From Pterobdella sp. o SKG-2022 (Eukaryota; Annelida; Clitellata; Hirudinida; Piscicolidae), in the NCBI GenBank assembly GCA_964035795.1, contig OZ038321.1:21268283-21332282 (forward strand): DNA of 64,000 nucleotides. The letters run 5' to 3'. Shown piece by piece: positions 19,001-45,059 of this stretch. The position numbers were made by a program, and so were the translations under genes. Position 1 is the first letter of the stretch. Each line of letters begins with the position of its first letter. Below the pieces are notes generated by a model that saw only the letters and a program-made list of their open reading frames with translations, was not told where the DNA came from and searched no databases.

Positions 19001-22000
19001 TATATAAGAGTAGAGTTTCACATCAAGGTAGATAGAACAAATAAAAGGGAATTCGATATATCAAACAAAACTGTGAAGTATAATGGTAACTATAGAAGTT
19101 TCAACTTAACAAACCTATAGGCGAATGAGGAATAAATCTAAACATAGGTGAAGATTATTTTTTAACAAATTAATATTAACGAAACAATACATACCTTTGT
19201 GTTTCTGGATCATCTGCCACCTGTATCTTTGACCCCTTTATTTTCTTCTCGAACTCCTCGTGGTATTTCGCCTGCAAACCAGCATTATTGCGTTATTGAT
19301 ATTTTATTTCCAAGTAACCCCATTGAACATAAAAAATACTTGGCGTATATTTATCACTACATTTTGCTACTGCCTGTTCAAATGTGTTAAAATATAATTG
19401 TTGGAACAAGGGGTAAGCATTGAAGGTTTAAAAATTTGGAAATCGTATAAACCATCCAAAAATTGTTATAAAATCCAAAATCATGATTGATAGTGCTTAG
19501 TGAGAATGACGTAAGTGAAGTTGTTTCGATCATCAAACTAGCTTCAAATGAATTCAAAATGGTTAGTAATGAACTTTCGTAGGATGTTAAGTAATTTCAA
19601 AATACGAAACCAATCGTGATATAAAAGTTGAAAAAACCAGGTTAAAAACTCCCTAAAAAGCATTAAGCATAATAATGCATCAATGTTAGTTTGACAACAC
19701 TGACTCAGCGTGACTCAGAAGAATAGTTGAGATTAGATAACTATAATGGAGTGAATTCTTTTGTGCTTGAATAATTCAACTTTTAAAGCTTCTTTTGCTG
19801 AATGATATTTGCCAACGCTTGACATACGTAGTGTAGAATTATTATTTGTTTTTTAGGTATTTATTACATTGATAAACTTCTTGAATTTAACGGGTTTATT
19901 TTTTTATGTTTTATTTCCAAAATTAATTGATTAGTAACGATGAAACTTTCAATATTGAATATGGCACGGCATATTATAAACATTACAGGGATGTTTTTGC
20001 AATTAAAAACTCATTAAGCTGAACCATTGAATTAAACCTACAATGACCTAGAAACAAGTGGCATTCATCCATTAGAAAATATACAACCCAAAAAATAATT
20101 AAAAATAAAATAAAAATATTCAAAATAAAGTGCACTCAAAAATGAAGCAAGCAAAACAAGGACAAGAGTTTGCAGGGAACATAGGAGTGAAAGAAGCCAT
20201 GCGGGCAAGCCAACTGAAACGGAAGCATCACACAAGCAGCTTAATCTCTATGTCTACAAAATCCAAACGCAACGTTTAACGCTCGAAAAATCACTTGTAT
20301 ATAATCTTTATATTTGAAACCTCTCGGCACACACATCTATACATATTTAAACTACTACTACTCAGACAGTGATATCATATGCTTGTACCATGCTGAAAGT
20401 CTCCTGGTTCTTTCTCAATCGATTCATCTCCTGGTCATCCGCGATTTGAGTGTATTGACCGAGCGACTTTTTGAAGTCGTTTTGATACACAGACTTTGGT
20501 AGCAGAAGTTGATGATAGTTTCAATTAGTTTCAAATATACAAACAGATTTTTGGTTTGTAATTGCATGTTTATTCATATGATTTGACCTATTACATAATT
20601 CAAAAATTTTTTTAAAAATAATTTCAACTTTATTGTTTTCAAGTTTAAAATATTTAAACTGACAATTTTTAAATAAATATTCCGACTCATGAAATTTAAG
20701 TCAAAATTTTGATAAATAACAAACCATCAAATATTCCCACCATACAAGCATTGGAATACCAGCAGATCCCATGATAATTAAGTTTAATTAATTTATAAAA
20801 GCTATCATTAAACTGATTTAAACACTTACAAAATCATTGAAAAATTCAATGAAAGTTTCTACAATGATGAAACTATTAACGCTTTTAATGATACCTTTGG
20901 TGATTAAATTTTCAAAGAATTTTCTATTTACTTCATACAAATAGAGTATAAATAACAAAACCCCAAAGCTTTCTTATAATCCATATTGAATAAAAAAACC
21001 TGGCTTTGAAGCTTAGATTGTTGGCTGAGTCTTTGCATTTCTGGTGTGTCTGCAACCACGGTATGTTTGGTCTGGGGATAGTGTCTGTCCAAAGATTAAT
21101 ATTTTGATTGGGAATAAGAAAATTTGATATAAGGTGTAATAGTATTATTAAGGAATTAATTCAAATTAAAAACATGGAATGACGAAATAAGAGATTTGAT
21201 GAGTGAAACAGGACCAATGATACACTTGAAAGATAAGATAATGTAACACAATCTAAAAGACAACTCTAATTTCATGATCTAAAATTTTTTTATTTGAGAC
21301 ACTTCTATCTATAATTTTATCATAAAATTCATAATCTATTGACTAAGAATTTTTAAACCAAGAATGATCTGATTGAATGTTAAAAGTATAAGAATGCAAA
21401 ATATTTCTGGAATGGAAACTTGAATAATCAACATACAATCAGCCAATAAAAAAATAAAAAATTTTAAAAATAAGCTATGAAGTATAAGTTTGAAAATAAT
21501 ACACAAAGTATACATTTTAGACAAGTATTTGGATTTTGAAATCATGTTCAAACTTAAGATGGAAAATTTTATTTAACAAAGTGAAAAAAAAATCAAATAA
21601 AGATTTCTTGGGTATATTTCAATTTTAACGGGAACTGACTAATAAAAGTCAATACAACTGTTTCAAGGAATTAAAACTTTTCATATGCTTAAAGAACCTA
21701 TGAAACAATTGCTAAGTATTATAAAAATTCAAACATTTACATTTTAATTACATATATAAGTAAGAAATCCGCGAAAAATTATTTAATATATGTTAAAATT
21801 ATAAGACAAATAAATTTAAAAAAAAAATATAATAATTGAACTTATAGAACTTAAATTAAAATAAACAAATATAGATTTTAAGAAAAGCTTAAAATTGAAT
21901 GTTATGGTCTAATTAAAGATTTTGGAAATAACTAACGCGTTGCAATAAGGGAACTTATTATATCCCTTATAGTTTTTCATGTTCAGCGTCATGCCACATT

Positions 22001-22187
22001 CTGTACATTTGAAACACCCCTTGTGCCAAATCTGATTCCATATTTAAACAATAGTTACAAATTATGGAAAAAGCCGCTTTTATGCTAGTTAAAATATTTT
22101 GTATCATTTTTTGCTAACCTTATCTAAACATTTCAATTCTTCAATAGGATAAACGGACTTTTCGCATTTTGCACAAATCTTAGCCAT
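16069..22187 (-). CDS. LASP1: LASP-like LIM, nebulin-repeat and SH3 protein
   Basis: Ten exons, all phases consistent, 321 residues: 22187-22119, 22031-21937, 21084-21000, 20493-20389, 19271-19195, 18020-17926, 17632-17528, 17124-17011, 16584-16541, 16245-16069. Residues 1-57 form one LIM domain with zinc ligands in [16 protein letters not shown] and YCNAHYP. Nebulin-type repeats follow ([11 protein letters not shown], then a whole 35-residue repeat in exon 4, then [11 protein letters not shown] with [11 protein letters not shown], and a partial third). A linker rich in Gln, Ser and Asn precedes a C-terminal SH3 domain (about 264-321: [35 protein letters not shown]). Known members bind F-actin through the nebulin repeats and partners such as zyxin or palladin through SH3, at focal adhesions and actin-rich edges. 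It starts 314 bp from the oppositely oriented SIK3 gene. Confidence 0.95.
17670..17778 (+). repeat. (GATA)n microsatellite
   Basis: Impure gata/gata-like tetranucleotide run in an intron of the LASP gene, mixed with aata and ggat variants. Confidence 0.9.
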
Positions 22188-22501
22188 TTTAAGATTTTAA
22201 ATTAAAATGTAATCACTATATTTCTAACAAAAACCAATTAACAGATTTTCAGCTAAACGAAAATATAAATAGCAATGGCGATGGTTTAAAGAAAAGTGGT
22301 GACTATTTAATTAAGTTATATATATCTAAGTCGTTTCAAGTAAAACAAAAAAATTTTCAGTATATAAAGATAAGTTTTTAAAAAATTATTTCTTCAACAG
22401 CTTTTTTCCCTCACGTTTGAATTTTGAAAGTTAAACAATTTTTAACAAGTGCACATTTGACGTCATTTTTTTTCGTGTTGGGATATGTACCATGATTGAA
22501 A
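22188..22501. promoter_or_regulatory. Shared 314-bp head-to-head upstream region of LASP and SIK3
   Basis: Separates the LASP ATG (minus, 22187) from the SIK3 ATG (plus, 22502). No other gene fits, so both promoters and both 5' UTRs must lie here or overlap unless an upstream non-coding exon exists. A cgtcattttt stretch (22461-22470) near the SIK3 side contains TGACG in reverse, a CRE half-site, but this is weak evidence by itself. Confidence 0.6.
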
Positions 22502-34955
<12,454 letters not shown>

Positions 34956-36837
34956 GTCATTTGCAATTTATTTAGTCAATATTATTATTTTTGTTTTTTT
35001 TAGTATAATATTTATTTTTTCAAATGTTTTTAATTGTTTAAAAATCATGTAACTGTTTTTATTTCTTAGTTACTTATTAAGAATCGTTTTGACAAGTTGT
35101 TTAAATCATTGCGCTGTAATAATTTTTACTGGAAATATTGTGGCACTCCCATTATACTTTCATCAACATCTTTACAATCACTGCAGACTCCTAAGTAAGT
35201 GATATAAGCTCAGGAAAATGCTTCCTCATAATATTCGCACCTTCTTTAATCATCACCTTACTTCATAATTATTGTCTTCTTCATCATCATGAAATACATC
35301 ATTAATACCAGTGCCGTTTGGTTGTTATCATTTAGCACTTATAATGCTTTTGCCACGAGACGATCATTTTCTCACAACTCCTAGTCACTCAGCCTTCAAT
35401 TCTCCCTTCACTTCTCATCCATCGATTCTTATGGGGTACTAAGGCGTGCGTCGTTTGATGCTATTTTTTGCAGTATTTTGCATCATTCATGGTGTATCAA
35501 CATCATTTAGTTTGTTGCAATATTCTTTAATCTTGTTTTTTCTTCTCCAAATTTTTAAAATTTTGGTTAATTTGTTACGGATCAATGTTTAACTGAAGTA
35601 GAATATGCTAAACATGTTCAAATCAAATCTTTGATACTTATAGTAAAGACTTCAGTTTTTGAACTATGGATTATATTTATGTTAATCGAGGCGTTGGGTT
35701 GTTTTATTTTTGATTAATATGAAATTCGGAATTGTATCTATATTGTAAATTATACTCCCAATTTATAATTGCAAATTGCACCACAGTAGTTTGAGAATTT
35801 TGTAATAGTTTTGTTCATATTTCTGTCTTGATTTTTAACCGCTTTGTTTTTAAACTAATGCAAACTTTGAGTAGAGTCATCTTATTTACATTTACCACAT
35901 GTATTTTAGTGCAACTCTTGAATATCGTGGGTAGTTTCTAACATTTTAATGTTAGACTGAGCTCACGGGTTAGAAGTATTTTTAAGTAAACAAAAATTTG
36001 AGCATTAAATATATTTACATGTAGTTTTATATGAATTCAATATAAAATCAAAAAGTTAATATTGTAATGAATCTTGTATGTTTAACATTGAAAGGGGATA
36101 CCTTTTTACCTCTTTTTTAGACTTATTTAAACCAGTGATTCATATTTTCTATTTCTAGCTTAATGCTAATTTTAATAAATTCAGTTTTTTTCACATTTAC
36201 TCAATTTGTTTATTAAAGCTAACACATTAAATTTTTCAACCAATAGAAACTCAATCTTGAAACCATATTGGTCGACAAATAAAAGTAAATCTAGGTACGA
36301 TCTATCAGGCTCCGGAGTATGGCACAAAATAAAAATCCTATTTCGTAATCAGCTATTGGCAACTAGATGTAATGAACGCAAACAAATAAGGAATATTATC
36401 ATAGTGGCATGAAATTGTTAAAGTCTTCAAGACCATTTTAGTATTCGTATTTATATATAGAGTGAGTCAAAATATGAAAATCAAATAAGCCATCTTCATT
36501 CTTTCCAGCCCCTCACGCTTCAACCTTCAATCCACACACACCCAGTCATTCCTTTCATTTTCTCTTTCTTCTCACTACTTTGTTCAATTTGCAAGGTTTT
36601 AGTATTTATGAGGTTTATAATAGGGTAAGTTGGAAAAGTCATTAAGTGATCAAATAAAACCAAAATTAAAGTTAAATCAGGTTTGAAAAAAGCTTTTGAT
36701 TGTTGTCGATGTTCTTCAATTTGATGATTTACTGAGCGGTGAAACAAATTATGTCAATTTACGAGAAATCAATTGAACTCATTCTTCAACATTGGAAGAG
36801 TTAGAGTTTTGAGATGATATAGAATCTTACAAGCCCT

Positions 36838-37108
36838 TCACGATCACGCAAAAAGTATTGAATAGCTTTAGGCTAGTTGATGAACTAATCATAGAACTCC
36901 TAAAAAATTGTGAAATTACAGAAATAATCATTTTTAGAAGTTTTATGAAAAAAAACTAACATTTATCAACTAACAAAGCTTTTTGTACAATCCGTGAATA
37001 TTTAAACATTATGATACATGAATATTTTCAGAAAAAAAAACTAACATTTTTCAAAGCCAATTGGTCCAAGTTAAAACAGCTTTTTACTGCTTGGAACTTC
37101 TTAATAGA
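36838..37108 (+). repeat. Dispersed repeat family B, copy 2
   Basis: Starts near cgatcacgcaaaaagtattg and ends with gcttggaacttctt. Bases 36928-37058 are identical to 54968-55098 in copy 3. Confidence 0.9.
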
Positions 37109-37967
37109 ATCTTCAGCACCCTCTAGAGAATACGATACGGCTCAGTGTAGACGCATAACAAAGTTAGTCTAAAAATCAACCAAAGAAAATCATAAATGTT
37201 AATAAACCAAAGTAAAGACTTCCCACTTACAGCAGAATTCAACTATCCGAGAAGCACTGTGACATTTGAGAGTGGAGCTGATCATAGAATACATAACAGA
37301 GTGAACAAGGTAGCAAACTTCTCTTAAAGCTAATAAAATGTAAACCTCATTGCAATTCATTAGGAACATTAAATTTAGATTAGTGTTATATGGTTTTGAG
37401 GGCTGGAGGTTGACAAAAAACAAAAACTGTTTTTTAAAAAAACCTTGAAAGTATTTTATACATTTTTAGCCAAAAACCATTTTCAATAAACGCTTGCTTC
37501 CCATTTGTGATACCGTTGCCTATAATAGTCATGCTCCAAAAAGGAAGAAGATGGATTGGCCTCATGCTGGAAGAAGAACACATTTATAGAACTGCTGGAA
37601 ACCTCATGCTGACACAAAACAACACAGATGGTCTTCAAGGCCATGCAGCACACGGGCTGACATACTAGCCTGGGCAATGGTAGCAACAGAAGGAGGATGT
37701 TTGTATCTGCCTCAAATGTCTATTAGATATATAAGGATCTAGTAAGAAAGTAATTCAATAAAAAAACCATTACGTTATCTCACAAAACCAGATTATCTAA
37801 ATACATATTCAGATATAGACGCAAGAAGAAGGTTTGTATCGGTCTTATATGCTTTCAGAATTATAAAAACCTGATTTAGACAAAAAATATATTCAAAAAA
37901 TAAAATATGCAAACTGTCAAAATTTGTATTAGCCCGTTGATATCAATTACTGTAGTTATATATCGAT

Positions 37968-38015
37968 AATGTAAGTTCATCTTACGAAAATCTTCGTGGA
38001 ATAAAATAAACTCCT
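37968..38015 (+). repeat. Family A repeat fragment
   Basis: cgataatgtaagttcatctt then acgaaaatcttcgtgg matches one arm of the family A hairpin with a few changes. Confidence 0.6.
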
Positions 38016-38411
38016 AAAAGTGTTTTTATTTGAATATTTACGTTTGGATCGAAGAATTAAAATTACTGTAGTAAAAATGAAACAGCTCTATAGATATAAT
38101 CTAAGGCGACAAATTTCTAACATTTTTGCTAAAACTTTAAATTCTTCTATACTCACATCAAAAGATAAATTCCAGTAATTTAGATTTGTTTTGTTTCAAC
38201 TTTTTTAAATGCATTCAAAATATCTGAAATATTTAGACCGTTACTAAATTTGAACATAATTTAATATTCTCTTGTTCATTCAAACCAAGAACATTTAAAA
38301 CGTTCAATATTATTTCAAAAACTAATTACCTCCGAAGAGGGTAAACTCTCCGTTTAATTACCAATTATTATTCATAACAGTTTTTGAGAAGTTATTGGTT
38401 CTCACTAGTGA

Positions 38412-38481
38412 TTCGATTTGATATTTGATTATTCTCGATATATATGTTCGATTTGATATTTGATTATTCTCGATATATATG
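38412..38481 (+). repeat. Exact 35-bp tandem duplication
   Basis: Two identical copies of a 35-bp unit beginning ttcgatttgatatttg (38412-38446 and 38447-38481). Confidence 0.9.
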
Positions 38482-38910
38482 TATACAGTATTAAAGATGT
38501 TTAAAGCTTATAAGCAAGTTACTTCACAAGAGACTTTATAATGAGTTCGAGTTGATATTATTAAAGACGCATTTAATTTAAGTAAAAATATAATTAAAAA
38601 TAACAGCTTGAGATTCTGTTTCTTCATTCGAAGACATTTTATAATATATTTTGTTTAAAGGGATGATCTCTTCAGTCTCTTTTGTGTCCAAAAGAAGAGA
38701 ATAGAAGTAATATATGGATTATTATAACCTAATAAAATTAAAAACTCCGCTGATATTTATGCATTTATGCAAAAAAAGGTTTTTATACAGAAAATGTGCT
38801 TATTGCACATAATGAAGACAGAAAAACATGCGAGACTAACAAATTAACAAAAGTCATGTTATAGAACATTCTTGAAAACTGGGATTTTAAGTAAATTTTG
38901 CAAACGAGTC

Positions 38911-41525
38911 ATGAATAAAAAATCAAAAGAACACACGATCATAGACAGTGCATGGTATAAACTAGTGGTGTTATCAACTGCTACCTTTGTGCACACACTC
39001 AATAATATTTTTCAAATATCGTTCTTTCGCATTTACAATGATTTCATCGATAAAAACACCACCACTTCACTACCGGATCTTTCCTATGTCACGACTTTCA
39101 CCAACGTATTTATCTTCATCGCTTGTAAGTCATCAAACGGACTATTTATGAGTGATTATGTATGCAGAATATTATGTTTTTCAAAGCCAAATTTGTAGCA
39201 TAGTAATTGGTTTTAATTTTTAAATTATTAAACTCAGGTTTCTTATGTGGCTTTGTGCTTCACAAAGACAACATCAATAAGGTGGCCTTGTTTTCTTCTC
39301 TGCTTTCTTCAACTGCTTATTTCATAGGATCCTATTCCAAAAACATCGATTATTTTATTCTTTCCACAAGTACTCTTGCCGGTTTGACTTTTATATTCCA
39401 AGTGAAAAAGTAAATAAAATAAAACTATGGAAAAAATTAGAAGCCTTAGCAAGATTATTAAATTTTGAATTCTAATTCAGAGCTTTAAATTTTTCTATAA
39501 AATATTGAAGGAATTTAATAATTTTCAGGCATGGGTTTCAGTTGTTTGCAGTTCACATCCGTCATAACACTTTCTTTCACATTTTCGTCTTGGTTTCCTT
39601 TAATGTATGCCATCGTGGTCGGTGTGACTAAATCTTCGCTGTTTGTGTGGGAGCCTCTGATGGAAATAATTATCTCAAAATACCAATGGGATGGAGCTTG
39701 TCAAATCTTTTCTGCTCTGTGTCTTAACGGCATTTTTTGTGGACTTGTTTCCAGTTTTCCTAACAACATAGAATCTTTAGGTTTGGAATGGTTTTTATAT
39801 TGCCCGGATATCACAGTCATGGACAAAAGTGAAGATGGAAGCTATAGAGAAGTTGAGTTCAAAAATAACCTTGTGGTGCAATCACTGATACTACACAAGA
39901 AAAAGACGAATGATGAGTCGACCAAGTCCTTGGATGGTTGCATCATCACAAATAGTAACAGCATTCTTCGACCTGCAAGAATCGAAAGCAATGATGAAAA
40001 AGACTTGCTTTCCATACAAACAGAAAATGATTCCTTAAACTCTCGAGCTTTTCTAGATAATTCCAATAAATCATTTTTTATATTCAACAGTAGTTCTTGT
40101 TCTTCATTAGGCAGTGTTTTCAAAGAACCGAAAAAATTGTTGCCCAACCAATGTGAAGAAGGGACATACGATAAGATTGGACTACATTTATCAAATAAGC
40201 ACTTTTCAAACTATCGGAAAATATTCAAAAAAGGCTCTATCTTTGCTTTTAACCTCTCATACATGTTTGCTCATTTGGGTTTGTGATTTTGTTTTTAAAT
40301 CATTTATCCATTCATTGATAGGAGAAAAACTTGTACATTATTTTTTTAATATCAGGAGTTTCTCTTCCAAGTAGTGTGATTTTCAGAAAAGTAATTTTCG
40401 ACGGATTTTCTGGAGAATTAATTAATCTTCTATACTTTTTATCCATTTTTCTAGAAATTATTTTTTATTTCTGTATTGCTTTTTGTCTCAAAGTTAAAAA
40501 AGTCAAAGCTTCAATATTATACACATTTATTCTTATATCTACACCACATCTTTTGCTCATTCTCACATGGCATGTCGATACCACTTCACTAACCATTGTC
40601 GTTGCTACAGTTGCATTGCTAAAAAGTGAGTATTTGTAAAAAAAATCCAAATTAAATTTTTTTATCAACTGAACAACATGAAACTCTCAAGTCGAAAGCA
40701 TTATCAAGTGAAGTATACAAACTTATAGAAATTACTAACCCTTGCTTCTAATGAATATGTCGAGCATGAGTAAAATTTCAAACTTTTGAACACTAATTTT
40801 TATTATTAAGTACTAAGCTTTCCTTTGACATCGCCACATTCTCAAGTACCTTCATAATAAAAAATATTAGTGATTAAAAATTTTGACTTCTTTAGAAGTT
40901 TGTTTACACCACTCGATAATGCTAGTTACAAAAAACTTCGTGTTTTCGTACTAGACTAATTTAGCTAATTATAGAAAATTGTTAACTAAAAACTTGAATA
41001 TCTTTTTTACAATTTATCTACAGGCACTCAAACGGTTGTACTCCCTTCTCTTTTGAGAGCGTTTGGAACAGAAATTTTTGTACAAAGCTATAGTTTGAGT
41101 CATATCTTTGAAGCAATGGCCATAACTTTGTCATTTTTCATTACAGGTGAATAAATTTAAGAGCTTAAATTACACTCGTAGCAAAAATCGCAACTTAAAA
41201 ATTAGATAAGACTGGTAGGTATTCAAAGAATTACACGATTAAGGATTTGATAGCATGATTTCGTACGACTCAATATACACAAATTTATCAAATGTAGAGC
41301 TCTCAAAAACATGATATGATTCTCGAGTGCTTGCTCTTTATCAATTAGAACTTTTCACGATTATTAATTTCAGAGGGAATCAAGAAACACGGAGTGTCGT
41401 TCGAGAAAGGCATCTTGGTGTCTCACAGCTTGGTTATGGTTGGAGCCATTATAAGTGTAGTATCGCTCGTCATGATGAAGAAAACCAATCGACAATACTT
41501 TACAGAACAAAAAATTCAAACTTAA
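38911..41525 (+). CDS. Major facilitator superfamily transporter, MCT-like
   Basis: Six exons, 550 residues: 38911-39124, 39238-39381, 39529-40278, 40356-40625, 41024-41146, 41374-41525. All five introns interrupt the reading frame in phase 1. Hydrophobic segments suggest about 12 membrane helices: one at about 15-40 (WYKLVVLSTATFVHTLNNIF), several up to about 215, then a long polar loop of about 165 residues between the two halves (rich in Ser, Asn, Lys, Asp), and six more helices from the segment FAFNLSYMFAHLG to the end. The two-half layout with a long central loop, and the start sequence near the first helix, resemble the SLC16 monocarboxylate-transporter group, but no diagnostic signature could be confirmed and the substrate is unknown. 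The ATG at 38911 is the first in frame with the open exon. Its stop is 314 bp from the stop of the convergent PA2G4 gene. Confidence 0.8.
40690..40970 (+). repeat. Diverged family A copy in an MFS intron
   Basis: Left part gcattatcaagtgaagta and right part cactcgataatgctagttac...cttcgtgttttcg are opposite arms of the family A hairpin, separated by unrelated sequence in the intron between the fourth and fifth exons. Confidence 0.5.
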
Positions 41526-41839
41526 TTGCACCATTAACAGTATTTTGACATTTTATTTACCGTTTTAATTTTTAATTTGATTGCTTAATAAACCTATTGA
41601 GTCTTTACTGACTTATTGAGTTATTTATGTATGAAACATTTTTCTAACTAAATTCTAACAATAAAACTGAGGGTAAGTAGACGATAGAATATGTCGTTTC
41701 AAAATCATATACATACCAAACGAAGGCCTCATTACAAATATAAATAAGCACCTTTAAAAATAAATTCTTAAAAAATTACAAAAAAAAACAAACGACAAAA
41801 GCTATTAACCAAACGAATCATCGACTCAGACAATTAGGC

Positions 41840-44800
41840 TTATTCTTCAGCTTCACCGACAGTTCCCTCCATGGCTGCTTTCTCAGCCTTCTTCTTCTTC
41901 TTTTTGGCAGCTTTTCGCGAGGTAGAAGACGACAAAATGGTCTATAAATACAAATCAACAACTAAGATATACTACCGCTATAAAACTGAGAAGTAGAACA
42001 GACCTTGAGTTCTTCATCCACCAAGAAATGCTCGGACTGGTATTGGTCGTCAAGAAAGGGCAGTCCAGTAACCTGCATGATTCCATTGGGCATCAAAAGC
42101 ACTGTGAACTTGAACTGAGCCACAAACTCATCTGCAACATCAAACCTCATTATTTAATTACTATTAAATTAAAAACATTTAACTATAAGTAATACTAACT
42201 ATATAAAGTCTAAACTATCAGTTTAAAATACATGAAAAATTAATATAACATTTTTTGAAAAATCAAAAAGGCATAGATTGATGAAAATGCCAAATCATCT
42301 TCTTACTATCTTTCTCATTGAGGACATTGAAAGACTCGATCAACTGATGCTTCACACACTCCACAACACCCATCTTTGCCTTCTTTTCATCCTCAAAAGA
42401 TCTAATAATTTGATGTTATGATATTTCATTTATAATCTTACAAACCTTGACAATGAAAATTATTTCACCTCAAAGTGAAAGGCATCATACCAAACTTCTT
42501 TGAAACTTCACTAAAAAATTCTGAGAAAATATATAAGCATAAGATTAAAGTTAAAATGAATCTATTTGCAAATCAAAAACGTTATCAATGCAAAAAACTT
42601 CAAATCACATCAAAAGCTACTCACGCCTAGATAATTTCATTTTCAAGTTATAAACTTCATTATTCTTGGAACGTTTGTACACAGTGGTTTTGGTGTCGGA
42701 TTCTTTACCCTGTGGTACATAATCATTTACTTGTACATCAATTGATTGTATGCAGTACATTCTAACAAAAGTAACAGATATTCAACTCAAAGTTACAATA
42801 ACCAAACGTTTTATGATAAGCCTCAACTTATTGAAAATCGTAGCATTTGCTTTAAATAAATGTATTATAAAACTTCCTATTTTGGATAGAAAAATAATAT
42901 AATGAATGTCTTGCTGAAATCTTTACAGAATGAGACGGGATTAAAATGATATAGAAAACATGCAGCATATGTACAAAAGTCAAGAGACAAACCCCTCAAG
43001 CGTCACAATCTAACATAAATACTACATAACACCTATTCTTTTATATTATGCATAATCTAAAATATAAATAAGGCATAATAAACATAACACCTTCCCTTCT
43101 CCTGAACTGATGAGCACATCAATGGCATACACCTCATGCACCTCAAACTCGCATTTCTCATAGTCCTTCCTGTGAGCCAACCAATTATATTAGTCTGTTA
43201 TATTGTCCTTTTATGGTCTGCTTTTCAATTATGCATGAGTGGAACTTATTATCAAATAAACGATTAAATAAATATCAAATAGTTTGATAATGATATAGCA
43301 GGAGAAGATGATGATAATATAGCACAAGTGCTTTATAGTGGAAACTGACTTGATGGCATCGGAGGGGTTCTGGATGATAGTCTTGTTGCCATCGATCACA
43401 TGCTTCTGCAGCTGATGGGACACTATGCCTGTTTCAATGATCATGACCTTTACAGTATATCAAAATAATTTTTCATATGATTTATGAATAAGTTGAAATG
43501 AATACATTTTTCAATAACTTATATAACCTCTCAGAGACATTGTATATATTTTTAAAAATAAATTCTTCAACAAAACATTAAAAGTGAGCAACTAAAATAT
43601 ATTCATTAAAAAGCAAGCTATAATTCTCAGCAAGGATAGCCTTATTACAAAACGTTAGTTTTAAATTTATCACTTGTGATGTCTTGATGAAAAATTAATA
43701 AATTATTGAAAGTTAAAATGGATAAAACTTTGCACCTACCTTCAATAGGCTTGCATTTGAACTGTTCTGAAACTTTGTTAAGGTACTCCGTCACTTTGTG
43801 GTTCTATAGTGATATATTAGCATAAATTAATTCTAGTGTTTATGAATTTAGGAAGCAAGTTTATACTGATAGGTTAGTGGTAGAAGTATTTTAAATAATA
43901 AATATTTATGATCAAAACTGATAATTTTTGATTGATAAATAGCTAGTTATAAATTTAAATTATAATCCAAATCACTTTTTGAAGATTAAAAAAACGCTTT
44001 ATCCTCAATATAATGACAATAAGAACTTGAAGGCATGATAGCCATTTTCCAGCATTTTGAATGTTCATAACTACTAAAACTATACTAGATTAGTCTGAAA
44101 ACTAATGATATTTTGTATCTATTCCAGTCACATCAGTTCCTGGCTTCACAAGCCTCAGAGCCAGTTGAGAGGCAAAATGTGCAGCCAATATTACATCAGC
44201 TTTGCGTCCAGTCACTTTATTGGTCTGCAAATTAATAAAGCATATAGATAGATGAAGTTTTGAATTAAAATGAAATGAAGTTTCAAGTAAGTGATTTATC
44301 TTATTAAAAATAAACTATTATATATTTAAAGCAATTCAATTTACAGCTGAAGCTCCAACTACAGTGGTATGAGCCACAACGGCAATGTATCCATCTATGT
44401 GTGCACCCAGGTCTCTGCAGATTATTTTTAAGGTATTATAATTCATTATTTGAACATTATTGATGATAGAAGTTTTGGTATTTAAGCAAACATTTGAAAA
44501 AATAGAATACATCTTAACGAGATCTCCATCATTGAGAAGTATGTCAGGCTCGGAATTAAGAGGTGAAAAGTGACACACGCAATTGTTCACTGAAACGCAA
44601 GTTGGAAAAGCTATGCCTGCAAACATGTCAAAGTTTGTAAATTATCCTTTAAATCAGAAAATCGAGTACCTTTTTTCAACTCTTTTTCTTTTTTGAAAAC
44701 CTTCGATGTTTCTTCTTGTATATAGTTATCACCTATGGCGCATAATTCCTGTACTTTTGAGTTTACTTGACACTTTTCAAGAACAAGCTTCAGAGCAGCT

Positions 44801-45059
44801 GAAATAAATTATTTAATATTAATTTCATAAGCTATTGATAAAATAAATTCAATATAAATACTGAATTTTATAATTCTTTTATAATAATGGGTTATTTCCC
44901 ACACACGTGCACCGTTACCAGAAGTAACATATTTCCGAGAACAAAAAAAAATTTACCATTTGCAATTTCAGCTGCCATCTTATATTTTGTGACGACAATG
45001 TCTTTTGCAATAGTTTCATCTTCAGGTTCATCGTCGATCTTCTTGTCCTTATCGGCCAT
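41840..45059 (-). CDS. PA2G4: Proliferation-associated protein 2G4 (EBP1)
   Basis: Thirteen exons with fully consistent phases: 45059-44957, 44798-44670, 44616-44511, 44414-44345, 44224-44132, 43803-43740, 43428-43350, 43169-43091, 42709-42625, 42520-42469, 42401-42307, 42131-42004, 41941-41840. The product is 394 residues, the same length as the human protein. Hallmarks in order: [122 protein letters not shown], and the Lys-rich tail [14 protein letters not shown]. The fold is that of type II methionine aminopeptidase, but family members lack the metal ligands and are not peptidases. Known roles are ribosome biogenesis, binding of structured RNA and growth control. The minus-strand upstream DNA has an acceptor-like ttcttttag ending about 40 bp before the ATG, which may mark a 5' UTR intron. 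Confidence 0.97.

Larger units (their letters stand above)
34956..38910. other. Intergenic, 3' flank of SIK3 and upstream of the MFS gene
   Basis: The first few hundred bases are likely SIK3 3' UTR; no single poly(A) site could be chosen. Contains repeat copies at 36838-37108, 37968-38015 and 38412-38481. A block at 37483-37700 is less AT-rich, but its open minus-strand frame (67 codons) has no recognisable features. Confidence 0.5.

Noticed and set aside
37483..37700. Possible gene in a less AT-rich block
   Set aside because: Both strands are interrupted and nothing is recognisable; kept only as part of the intergenic note.
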